Of a stretch of DNA of 64,000 bases, positions 26,617 to 34,309 are shown in pieces. This DNA is from Chitinophaga lutea (GTDB lineage Bacteria; Bacteroidota; Bacteroidia; Chitinophagales; Chitinophagaceae), in assembly GCF_003813775.1 (NCBI RefSeq), contig NZ_RPDH01000002.1, forward strand, positions 2,170,001-2,234,000. Reading direction: 5' to 3'. Each line of letters opens with the position of its first letter. The stretch's first letter is position 1. Both the position numbers and the translations under genes were made by a program. The notes below the pieces were generated by a model. It searched no databases. It was not told the DNA's origin and saw nothing but the letters and a program-made list of their open reading frames with translations.

Positions 26617-27933
26617 TCACGACACATTCAACCGGAATGGATTGGGGATCTTCACGAGATCCTGTATTTCATTCCCCCGGTAATTAAACCTCGCCAGCGT
26701 GTAAATATTTCCATCCGCACCGATGGTGATGGAATTGACGTAAGTGGGCCTTCCGCCGTCCGGATAAAATACCGCGCCATGGTCGGTGTAAGTGCCGGTA
26801 GGCAGATGATAGGTCACCACGTGCAGGTTTTCGATTCCCTTGGCGGCGCCTTTCGCGATCTGTCGCGCACCCGCTACCCTTTTGCCGTCTTCGTACACCG
26901 GCCCGCCGGTGAGATAATAAATCGTTTCCCCGTCGGGCCCGAGCACAAAACCCAGGTAACCGTAACTGAACTGGTCGTACATGCCACTCCGCTGCGACAG
27001 CGACGAAGCGATGCGGTCTACGATCTCAATTTTCTTTTCGGCAGGGTCGAAACGGAACAGGTAACCGGAGTTGCCATGCACGCCATACGCCACCTTCTCC
27101 GGCGCGTACCAGAATATCTTCCGCCAGTTATATCCCATGCTGCCGGGGCGCGTAGCATCATAGGTGCCGAAATAATCGATCTTCAGATCTACGCCTTCCA
27201 CCTGCCGAATGGCGCTTGCCGACGGATGATACGTGAAAATGGAGCCCTCGGCGGTAGAGAAATACACATCGCCCGTATCCTGGTTCACGAACATGGAACG
27301 GCAGATGGTGCGATAGTCGTCGCCTACGGTGCCGGCTTCACTGCGGGCGCAGGTCAGGCCGAGATTCTTCAGCTCGCCCGTCTGCACGTTGTAGTGAATA
27401 AAATATCCCAGCGGCCAGGTGAGCGCATACAACTGCTGCCGTTCTTTGTCCATCGTCATGGTAATGATGCCCTCTCCGTCAGGCGCCGTCGCCAGGTTCT
27501 CGAAGCGGCCTGTTTTTAAGTCGTACGACAGAAAGTGCCCGCCGGGATACAGCTTGTACCCTTGCGGCGGATGTACATGCAGCCGCTCCATCCCGTCGAT
27601 CATTTCATACACGCCGACGTGTGAAGCGAAATACAATTTGCCGTTGCTTTCATAAAACCGCACATGGCTTTTGCCCTGCGGAATGGTAGACAGCCCTTTT
27701 TCCCCGCAGATCTCGGTAAGGTCTGCCAGGAATTCGGAGCGGCCTTTTAAAGGATCGTATGCATAAATCTGCCCTCCTTTGTCGTACGACTCGGATGACA
27801 GTACGTAATAAATTCTTCCATCGCTGGCTGCCGTAATAGCGTTGTAGGTATCGTGGGCTAACTCAAAACCTGAAAAATGTGGTTCCGCTGTCAATGTTTT
27901 GTCGTTAATTGTTGCTACTGGTATCATTTCCAC
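26617..27933 (-). CDS. Beta-propeller protein of unknown function
   Basis: 438 residues without a recognisable signal peptide from either ATG (27933 or 27927). Repeated blade-like strands, such as GRIYYVLSSESYDKGGQIYAYD, GKLYFASHVGVYEMIDG, GDVYFSTAEGSIFTYHP, GYLFRFDP and GNIYTLARFNYRG, indicate a six- to seven-bladed propeller. Similar proteins include lactonases and sugar-binding propellers, but no catalytic set can be assigned. It sits between the exported amidohydrolase (22 bp) and the dehydrogenase-like lipoprotein (90 bp). Confidence 0.72.
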   Translation of the reverse strand: MEMIPVATINDKTLTAEPHFSGFELAHDTYNAITAASDGRIYYVLSSESYDKGGQIYAYDPLKGRSEFLADLTEICGEKGLSTIPQGKSHVRFYESNGKLYFASHVGVYEMIDGMERLHVHPPQGYKLYPGGHFLSYDLKTGRFENLATAPDGEGIITMTMDKERQQLYALTWPLGYFIHYNVQTGELKNLGLTCARSEAGTVGDDYRTICRSMFVNQDTGDVYFSTAEGSIFTYHPSASAIRQVEGVDLKIDYFGTYDATRPGSMGYNWRKIFWYAPEKVAYGVHGNSGYLFRFDPAEKKIEIVDRIASSLSQRSGMYDQFSYGYLGFVLGPDGETIYYLTGGPVYEDGKRVAGARQIAKGAAKGIENLHVVTYHLPTGTYTDHGAVFYPDGGRPTYVNSITIGADGNIYTLARFNYRGNEIQDLVKIPNPFRLNVS

Positions 27934-27955
27934 TGATTTGTTTTTGTATGATTTT

Positions 27956-28903
27956 CTATAACCGGAATACTTGTTGTGCGTTTTTATAGAGTATTTTATG
28001 CAGTGCCGTTTTATCGGTCACCAGTTTTCTTACTTCAGCCAGTGTGCCGGCGCCGGAGCAGTCTTTCACCTGGCCGGTGGTATCGAGGCAGTCGCTGCCG
28101 TACATCAATTTGTTCTGGTGTTTATTGAGGAAAGCCTGTGCATGTTCTTCATCGCGGGTAATGGAATTCAGTCCCGAGCCGGCGGACAGGTCGGCGTACA
28201 CATTCGGGTAATCGCTCAGCAGGCGGTCGGTGATGCCGCCGGGCGTGATTTTTCCTTTGGGATACAATCCCTGTTGGTCGGTATATTTTTTATCCACGTT
28301 GGCCCACCATGTTTGGGCGTGACCGACGAAGATCACTTTGGGATACTTCTCCAGCATTTTATAAAAACGGTCAAAGCCGTAGTTGTACATGTTGAACTGC
28401 CAGTGCATGAGCACAGGCACGTTGTACGCCTGCGCGAGCTCATAGATGGCCTGCATTTCTTTCGAATCGCAGTCGACCCCGAACTTCAGCTCCCCGATCA
28501 CCACCGCGCCCAGCTTGAGGTACTTTTCAATTTCCGCTTTGGCGCCCGGCAGGTCCGGCACCTCGTTGGCCCCGAACAGCAACTCTTTGGGGTATTGCTG
28601 CGCCAGCTGGTAACAGGCTTCGTTGCCACCCGCTTTGGCCTGGAGCCCGTTGGATTTGCCGTCGTGCGTAGAGGGTCTTTTCACCGGCGTGCCGGAAGGC
28701 AGCATGATGGTGCGCGTTACACCGAGCGCCCGCTGGTGGAACATCAGGTCGGCGTCGGAGCGGCCCATATAGCTGATGTGCTGATGGATGTCGATGATCT
28801 GTTCCGCCGCCGGCACGGCCGCACCGCGCAGCCGCAGCGCCGAGCCGGCCAGCAGTATGCCGGCCCCGGCTATGAATTCCCTGCGTGAAAAATTTTTACT
28901 CAT
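27956..28903 (-). CDS. Tat-exported amidohydrolase (amidohydrolase-2-like TIM barrel)
   Basis: Start 28903 gives MSKNFSRREFIAGAG, a Tat signal; the frame is open 36 codons further upstream into the ceramidase-like gene but lacks sense there. 315 residues. The metal-dependent amidohydrolase set is visible: HxH in IDIHQHISYMG (about 35), His in VLMHWQFNM, His in IFVGHAQTWW, and Asp in LMYGSDCLD near the C-terminus. This subfamily includes lactonases and decarboxylases acting on sugar-acid or aromatic lactones, consistent with opening a lactone made by the dehydrogenase-like neighbour. The start is 17 bp after the previous stop. Confidence 0.88.
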   Translation of the reverse strand: MSKNFSRREFIAGAGILLAGSALRLRGAAVPAAEQIIDIHQHISYMGRSDADLMFHQRALGVTRTIMLPSGTPVKRPSTHDGKSNGLQAKAGGNEACYQLAQQYPKELLFGANEVPDLPGAKAEIEKYLKLGAVVIGELKFGVDCDSKEMQAIYELAQAYNVPVLMHWQFNMYNYGFDRFYKMLEKYPKVIFVGHAQTWWANVDKKYTDQQGLYPKGKITPGGITDRLLSDYPNVYADLSAGSGLNSITRDEEHAQAFLNKHQNKLMYGSDCLDTTGQVKDCSGAGTLAEVRKLVTDKTALHKILYKNAQQVFRL

Positions 28904-28920
28904 ATCGGGATGCTTGTTTT

Positions 28921-30330
28921 TTATAAGACAATGGGACGAAGCGGTATCTGCGCCTGCTTGGCCAGTTTGATCACTTCCTGCAGGATGAGGGACTCCGTTT
29001 CGGGCGACCATGCGGTGGGCAATCCGTATACCATACAGGCCGTCATGCCTTCATATCCCCCTTCCCGCAAAATCCTCGACGACGGGATGTACGACATCAC
29101 ATCGTTGCAATAGCCGAGCACGAAAGCATGCAGCCCGAAAATTTCTTTCAGTCTGATGCTGTATTCCACCACCAGTTCGCCACCCAGCCCGATGATGGGC
29201 TGATCACCGAGCTGCCATACTTCCACCGGGTAAGGATAATCCTTATCGCGCGCCTCCCCGTTCTGCAGTTTCTTCAACATCCGCGCGGCCCATCGTTTAG
29301 GATATCCATCCTCCCCTTTGGTGGCCAGCTGCGTCAGTTTCGCTTCGTCGGGCAGGGTGGTGTAAGGCAGGCGCACTTCGGCATAGGCGGTGGTGATAAC
29401 GGGCGACAGTTTACGCATGTCTTCATCCAGCACTCTTTCCACGGCGGCTGCCAGTTCTTTGCCGTATTGACGCGCCAGCGGCACGGAGCCCCGTGGCAGC
29501 GGGTTCTGGTCGGCGCCTGCTCCCTGGAAAAACAGCGCCGTGGCGCCGGGATAGGTTTTCTCCAGTTCCATCATCGCAAAAGCAGGATAGTCGCCGGAGA
29601 ACTGGTATTCGCTGAGCACGGTGGGATGGCAGGCGTAACCGAACGCCACCGCTTTCAGTTTGCCTTTCTTATCCTGCACTTTGATCACGGGTACCGCGTA
29701 GTCGTTCGGCCCGGAGAGATCGGAGATCCAGGGCAGCAAACCCGCATTGTTGTTGCGGCGGTTCACCTGGAAGCGCGTTACGCCGTTTTGCACCGAGATG
29801 TCGGCCGGCGCCAGGTCTGCCAGTGCATTCCCGGCGAGGGTGATGATTTTGGCTTCCAGCGAGGCGGTGTATTGTTCGATGCGTGTTGCTTCGTCTTTGT
29901 TAATGAGGTAGATGTCCGACAGTGCCTCGCCGATCACCGGCCCGGAATGGGTGTGCGAACTGTTGAGCATGACCTGGTCGCGCTGCAGCCCGAACTTCGT
30001 GCGGATGGCGTCGCGGATGCGGTCGGACGTCGCTTTGGGAAAACCCAGCAGATCAGACGTAATGAGCAGTACTTTTTTCCCTGCCGCATCTTCGATGGCC
30101 AGCGCTTTTGCCCAGAGCGCATGCATTTTACCGGTAGAGGCATGCGTGCGTACGGCGAAACCCGCCATCCACATGTTTCCGGCCGGGGTGATGTCAATGC
30201 GGGCGGCCCCTGCCTTCCAGCCTTTTTCTGGGCTTGTCTGCGACCATACCGCGAACGGGCTGAAGCAGACGAGCAGGCACAGGATACCCGTTTTCAATTT
30301 GTGCAATTGAAGTCCGTACAACGTACTCAT
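28921..30330 (-). CDS. Neutral/alkaline non-lysosomal ceramidase N-terminal-domain hydrolase
   Basis: 469 residues with a signal peptide (residues about 12-31, FAVWSQ). Sequence follows the neutral ceramidase metal-hydrolase fold: AGAARIDITPAG at the N-terminus, zinc-type histidines in LNSSHTHSGP and GYACHPTVLS, and GLGGELVVEYSIRL near the C-terminus. It lacks the C-terminal immunoglobulin-like domain of true ceramidases, and many such short bacterial homologues occur in sugar loci without sphingolipid links, so an amidase acting on an N-acylated substrate is a better description. Twelve bp separate it from the aminotransferase gene. Confidence 0.88.
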   Translation of the reverse strand: MSTLYGLQLHKLKTGILCLLVCFSPFAVWSQTSPEKGWKAGAARIDITPAGNMWMAGFAVRTHASTGKMHALWAKALAIEDAAGKKVLLITSDLLGFPKATSDRIRDAIRTKFGLQRDQVMLNSSHTHSGPVIGEALSDIYLINKDEATRIEQYTASLEAKIITLAGNALADLAPADISVQNGVTRFQVNRRNNNAGLLPWISDLSGPNDYAVPVIKVQDKKGKLKAVAFGYACHPTVLSEYQFSGDYPAFAMMELEKTYPGATALFFQGAGADQNPLPRGSVPLARQYGKELAAAVERVLDEDMRKLSPVITTAYAEVRLPYTTLPDEAKLTQLATKGEDGYPKRWAARMLKKLQNGEARDKDYPYPVEVWQLGDQPIIGLGGELVVEYSIRLKEIFGLHAFVLGYCNDVMSYIPSSRILREGGYEGMTACMVYGLPTAWSPETESLILQEVIKLAKQAQIPLRPIVL

Positions 30331-30342
30331 AATCGGCGATGT

Positions 30343-31743
30343 TTATTTTTTGGCGGCCAGTTTGATTTTCTCCGCGTTTTTGTGAATCCTTGCAATGGCG
30401 GCGGCAATATCATCCATGTCTGTTTTCGGCCCCAGCAGCATGTTCTGCGTAAACCACACTGCCTCTTTACAGAGTTTTTCGTTCTCCGGACATTTATTAT
30501 CCGCCACGTATCTGTCGAAATCGAGTTGTTCTTTTTTGTAGGAGTTCTGGTACGCTTTCGACTCAAAGGCATCTTTGAGGAAAAGCTGGTTATTGAGCAC
30601 CGTGTACCCGCTGCTGCAGGGCACGCCTTCCGCCCGCAGGGCTTTCAGGAATTCTTCGCGGGGCAGGCCCTTGAACGCCTGCTGATCGTACCGGAAGGGG
30701 AAAAGATGGAATGCGGCGCGCGTTACTTTCGGGTACAGTTTATATGGCCGTACGCCGGGGATGCCGCTCAGCTGCGATTTCAGGTAAGCCGCATTGTTGT
30801 TGCGGGTGGTGGTTTCCCCGTCTAGGCGTTTGAGCAATGAAAGGCCGATGGCGGCCTGGTATTCCGTCAAACGCACCTTGGTGCCCTGCATGCTGCTGCC
30901 GGCACCTACCACGCCCACGGAAGTACCGTAAGGATAGCCGTAATTCTGGTATGAAAAGCAGCGGTCCATCAACGCATCATCGTCACTCACTATGGCGCCG
31001 CCTTCGCCAATGGGAAGGTTTTTCGAATTCTGGAAGCTGAAGCACCCTGCGTTGCCGATGGTGCCCGCTTTTTTGCCGCCATATTCGGCGAGGTGCGCCT
31101 GGCAGGCGTCTTCTATCACAACGAGGTTATGTTTTCTGGCAATGGCCATGATACGATCCATGTCGCAGGGCAGGCCGAGAATATGCACCGGCATGATGGC
31201 TTTGGTACGCGGGGTGATTTTCGCCTCGATCTTCGCCGGGTCCATCTGGTACGTTTCCGGATCGATATCCACAAAAACGGGCATGGCGCCGTTGGACAAT
31301 ACCGCGGTGATGGAGGCAATGAAAGTATACGGAGGAACCAGTATTTCATCACCGGTGCGGATGTGCAGCTGGTTAAGGGCTACTACCAGGGCGTTGGTGC
31401 CGTTCACTACGGCGAGGCTTCTTTTTACGCCCAGCGCGGCGGCCCATTCTTTTTCAAATTCGGTGACCATAGCGGCCCTCGACCAGATGCCGCTCCTGAT
31501 TACGTCCACTACCCGCTGTTCGTCCGTTTCCGGTTTCCAGATGGGCCATTTGGTCCAGGCGGCGCGACGAACCGGCTCACCGCCCAGAATTGCCGGTACG
31601 GCTGCGTTAGTGGTATTGATCTGAAGGGAATCTGCTGCTTTTAATGAACCGCCCAGGAAAAGGCCGGCGGTCAGTACGCCCGAGGATTTTAAGAAAGACC
31701 TGCGTGGATGGGAGGCGCCTTCTGATGAAATATACTTGTCCAT
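30343..31743 (-). CDS. Exported DegT/DnrJ/EryC1/StrS-type aminotransferase
   Basis: 466 residues with a Tat-type signal, SHPRRSFLKSSGVLTAG, followed by a hydrophobic stretch and AAD. The rest is a full PLP-dependent DegT enzyme: SLAVVNGTNALVVALNQL (PLP phosphate site), EDACQAHLAEYGGKKAGTIG (Asp to PLP nitrogen), and the Schiff-base Lys in FSFQNSKNLPIGEGG. Family members transaminate keto-sugars or keto-cyclitols, normally in the cytoplasm with glutamate as donor; export folded with PLP is unusual. It is the first gene of the ten-gene locus, downstream of the LacI-type gene and its palindrome. It could also work as a deaminating enzyme on an aminosugar. Confidence 0.9.
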   Translation of the reverse strand: MDKYISSEGASHPRRSFLKSSGVLTAGLFLGGSLKAADSLQINTTNAAVPAILGGEPVRRAAWTKWPIWKPETDEQRVVDVIRSGIWSRAAMVTEFEKEWAAALGVKRSLAVVNGTNALVVALNQLHIRTGDEILVPPYTFIASITAVLSNGAMPVFVDIDPETYQMDPAKIEAKITPRTKAIMPVHILGLPCDMDRIMAIARKHNLVVIEDACQAHLAEYGGKKAGTIGNAGCFSFQNSKNLPIGEGGAIVSDDDALMDRCFSYQNYGYPYGTSVGVVGAGSSMQGTKVRLTEYQAAIGLSLLKRLDGETTTRNNNAAYLKSQLSGIPGVRPYKLYPKVTRAAFHLFPFRYDQQAFKGLPREEFLKALRAEGVPCSSGYTVLNNQLFLKDAFESKAYQNSYKKEQLDFDRYVADNKCPENEKLCKEAVWFTQNMLLGPKTDMDDIAAAIARIHKNAEKIKLAAKK

Positions 31744-31924
31744 GTAAGCCGGATTTAATTCGTTAAGGAATAAATTAATTGCGTTTCACTGGCCGAACAC
31801 CCCGTATATATTAACTGTTTGACGTTTCGTATTTCATTGACCCCGCTGCGGCGCGCAGGCACATACCGCTATCACTACCGCTGTTTACGCACGGTATAAT
31901 TCTGGTTGATCATCTTTCCGGAAT

Positions 31925-31963
31925 CTAATGTACATAAATTTACGGGTACGTGCCCGTAAATTT
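31925..31963 (-). promoter_or_regulatory. Promoter with 28-bp palindromic operator for the periplasmic enzyme locus
   Basis: The palindrome spans 31936-31963 (centre between 31949 and 31950), with 13 of 14 base pairs symmetric; core CGGGTACGTGCCCG. On the minus strand TACATTAG (31932-31925) is a near -7 box lying just past the palindrome, so a repressor bound here would cover the -33 to -10 region. The remaining intergenic DNA from 31744 to 32078 is AT-rich and holds no gene. The palindrome is directly seen; repression by the adjacent LacI protein is inferred. Confidence 0.75.
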
Positions 31964-32078
31964 TAAAGAATTTTCAATTTTCTTGCTTTTTAACAGTTTT
32001 CAGACATAGCAAAAGCCCGTTTTATTAGAATGAAATACAATACCATGGCGGTTTTGCCTCTCAAAAGAAGGAATTTTA

Positions 32079-33143
32079 TCACATTTCGTATGAAGCGTAA
32101 TTTTCTTTTGTGATGATGTCGATCGGCATGTAATTGATCTTATCGAGGGGGGTATTGAAGGCGATGTGCTGGTAGAGGGCCATCACGCCTTTATAGGCCT
32201 GCTGTAAGGGTTTCTGACAGATGAGGAAATCGATGGTGCGGCTGTGGAGGTAATCGATGTTCTCTTTCAGGAAATCGTACCCGATGAGGATCACCTTGTG
32301 CGGCAGGCGCTGCACGTAAGCAGCCACGGCCGATACGCGGGAGTTGGTCACGAAGATGACCCGGATGTCTGTATGCCGCTCGAGTGCTTTGGCGATGCCG
32401 GCCTCTATGGAGGCATGATCGAGCCGGTGGATGTCTCTTTTGATGATGATGTGCTCCTGCCCGTGCTCCTTGTAATACGCCCGGAAGCCTTCTTCCTTGC
32501 GCAACAGGTGGTGATCGGTGTCGATCTCCTTTGATATATTGACAATAAGCACCTTGTCGTGCTCGCGCAGCAGGTAACTGACCAGGTGCGCGGCCAGGAA
32601 ACCGCTCTGGTACAGGTCCGGCCCGATGTAACTGAGGTTGTTGCGGCCGGGAATGTCCGAATCCATAAACACATACGGGATACCGGCGGCATCGCAGGCC
32701 GTGATAAAATCCACGGACTCCTCCATAAACGACGGCGCCAGCAAAATGCCGTCGGGCTTCATTTTAAGGATAGCCTTCGCCTGTTTGACGAAAGACTTCC
32801 GGTTGTCCTGGTTGTAAAAAAACTTGTGCAGTTTTACGCTGTACTGCATCACCTCCGCTTCCGCATCTTCGATGCCCTTGAGCGGCCCTTCCCAGAAACT
32901 GGTTTCGTCGGAGCTTTCAGGAATGAACGTTGCGATATGAACCACCTTGCGTGAGGCTAGGCGCTGGGCGTGCAGGTTGGGCTGGTAGTTCAGCTCTGCT
33001 ATAATGGCGTTGATCCTGTCGCGCGTTTTATCAGAAACCCCTTTCCGCTTGTGGATCACACGGTCTACCGTAGCGGCGGACACTCCCGCCCTTCTGGCGA
33101 TTTCCTTTACGCCCGACAATTCACCGGCATCTTTTTTATTCAT
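32079..33143 (-). CDS. LacI family transcriptional regulator
   Basis: 354 residues from the ATG at 33143 (an upstream ATG at 33194 would add 17 residues rich in Tyr and Phe, unlikely before an HTH). The LacI helix-turn-helix is VKEIARRAGVSAATVDRVIH with the hinge region NYQPNLHAQRLAS; the rest is a periplasmic-binding-protein-like sensor domain with DGILLAPSF and GYDFLKENIDYL. It resembles the sugar-binding subgroup with longer ligand domains. It probably binds the GGGTACGTRCCC palindromes upstream of the aminotransferase and susC genes, and possibly a degenerate copy at 33198-33211 before its own start. Confidence 0.93.
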   Translation of the reverse strand: MNKKDAGELSGVKEIARRAGVSAATVDRVIHKRKGVSDKTRDRINAIIAELNYQPNLHAQRLASRKVVHIATFIPESSDETSFWEGPLKGIEDAEAEVMQYSVKLHKFFYNQDNRKSFVKQAKAILKMKPDGILLAPSFMEESVDFITACDAAGIPYVFMDSDIPGRNNLSYIGPDLYQSGFLAAHLVSYLLREHDKVLIVNISKEIDTDHHLLRKEEGFRAYYKEHGQEHIIIKRDIHRLDHASIEAGIAKALERHTDIRVIFVTNSRVSAVAAYVQRLPHKVILIGYDFLKENIDYLHSRTIDFLICQKPLQQAYKGVMALYQHIAFNTPLDKINYMPIDIITKENYASYEM

Positions 33144-33197
33144 AGCAGCATTTGTGCTACAATAATAATAAAAAAAAGAGCGCACCTTGACCATACA

Positions 33198-33211
33198 GGC
33201 GTACGTCCCCC
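33198..33211. promoter_or_regulatory. Possible degenerate LacI operator upstream of lacI-type gene
   Basis: GGCGTACGTCCCCC matches 10 of 14 positions of the core at 31943-31956 and lies 54 bp before the LacI start. It may be an autoregulatory site or chance. Confidence 0.3.
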
Positions 33212-33294
33212 GCGGGAAGGAGATTTTTCGCCGACCGGCTTTTTTTATCGACTTTTCCAGTCTATCTTACCTGAAATTTAGCTAAACGGAAACT

Positions 33295-34143
33295 ATGTCC
33301 CTACTCACCTACTTCAAGAAATCCTATGCGCGCAAAAAAGCCCGGCGCGTGTTTCAGCAATACGGCACCCGTGTGGATACTTTCCGCTTTGCGGACAACC
33401 GCACCGTTGAATTCGCCAATTGGCTGAATCCGCTGCTCAAGCCGAAAACCATCACGCAGACCGAGCTCGATTTTTTCGCGCAATACATCCCGAAAGGTTC
33501 CATGGCGATCGATATCGGCGCCAATATCGGCGACCTCACCGTTTCGATGGCCATCGCCGCCGGCCGGGAAGGCATCGTACTGGGCATCGACCCTAACCCG
33601 ATCGTATTCGCCGTACTGAGAGAAAACGCAAAGGTGAACGCGGGCAAAAGCAATATCGTTCCGCTACAGCTGGCCGCCGCAGAGAAAGAAACCGTGTTCT
33701 ACTACGCTTCTTCCGAAGCGTCGATGAGCAACGGGGGCCTGATAGAAGACATCAACGACAACCGCCACGGCAAATACAAACTGAAGGAAGGCATCCAGGG
33801 CGTCCACTTCGGCAAATACCTGGAACAACATTACGGAGAGTGGCTGCCCAAACTGTCGCTCATCAAAACCGATACTGAAGGCTGGGATTATTTTGTGCTG
33901 AAAACCCTTGAACCGGTGATCGCCCGATACCGCCCCGTCATCATTGCGGAAATATTCCACGATATTTCCACGGAAACGCGGCATAACATCTTTGACCTGC
34001 TCCACCAGTACGGTTATACCATCCTCAACGCCGGGCAGTTCCATACGGAAGAGCCGATCGTTACCCGGGAAATCAAAACAAAAGAAGAAATGCCCAAAGC
34101 CGGGCTCACCGAAAATATCATCGCCACACCCGATAAGGCGTAA
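33295..34143 (+). CDS. FkbM family SAM-dependent methyltransferase
   Basis: 282 residues. The SAM-binding motif I is AIDIGANIGDLTVSMA (about residues 69-84), followed by VLGIDPNPIVFAVLRENA; the FkbM-type core ends with LIKTDTEGWDYFVLKTLEPVI, containing the conserved KTDTEG. These enzymes O-methylate sugars or polyketides, often on cell-surface glycans. It stands alone with its own terminator (34169-34201) and is divergent from the LacI regulator. The acceptor is unknown. Confidence 0.92.
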   Translation: MSLLTYFKKSYARKKARRVFQQYGTRVDTFRFADNRTVEFANWLNPLLKPKTITQTELDFFAQYIPKGSMAIDIGANIGDLTVSMAIAAGREGIVLGIDPNPIVFAVLRENAKVNAGKSNIVPLQLAAAEKETVFYYASSEASMSNGGLIEDINDNRHGKYKLKEGIQGVHFGKYLEQHYGEWLPKLSLIKTDTEGWDYFVLKTLEPVIARYRPVIIAEIFHDISTETRHNIFDLLHQYGYTILNAGQFHTEEPIVTREIKTKEEMPKAGLTENIIATPDKA

Positions 34144-34168
34144 CATTTTGTGTTTTACATCGTCTCAA

Positions 34169-34201
34169 AACCTTCCGCAGCGCTTTGCGGAAGGTTTTTT
34201 T
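34169..34201 (+). terminator. Terminator after the FkbM methyltransferase gene
   Basis: ACCTTCCGC (34170-34178) pairs perfectly with GCGGAAGGT (34187-34195), followed by seven T. Confidence 0.93.
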
Positions 34202-34254
34202 GCGCCCCGGGCCGCCCGGTGGCAAGATTGTCTTTTAAATCCTGCCTAAACTGC

Positions 34255-34262
34255 TAATTTTG
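34255..34262 (+). promoter_or_regulatory. -7 box of the phosphoserine-phosphatase-like gene
   Basis: TAATTTTG is a perfect TAnnTTTG match; TTG at 34228-34230 is a possible -33 element at 24-bp spacing. It predicts transcription from about 34269, which excludes the GTG at 34262 as start codon and favours TTG at 34310. Confidence 0.6.
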
Positions 34263-34309
34263 TGCTCCGGTTGGCCCGGCATGACGCCCGGCCGCATAAA
34301 ATACAGGAC

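Noticed and set aside
29128..30825. Plus-strand open frame of 565 codons opposite the ceramidase-like and aminotransferase genes
   Set aside because: It spans two well-supported genes on the other strand and shows low-complexity Gln/His/Arg-rich translation.
33144..33194. Longer LacI N-terminus from the ATG at 33194
   Set aside because: The additional residues are hydrophobic and unlike LacI N-termini; the ATG at 33143 directly precedes the HTH.
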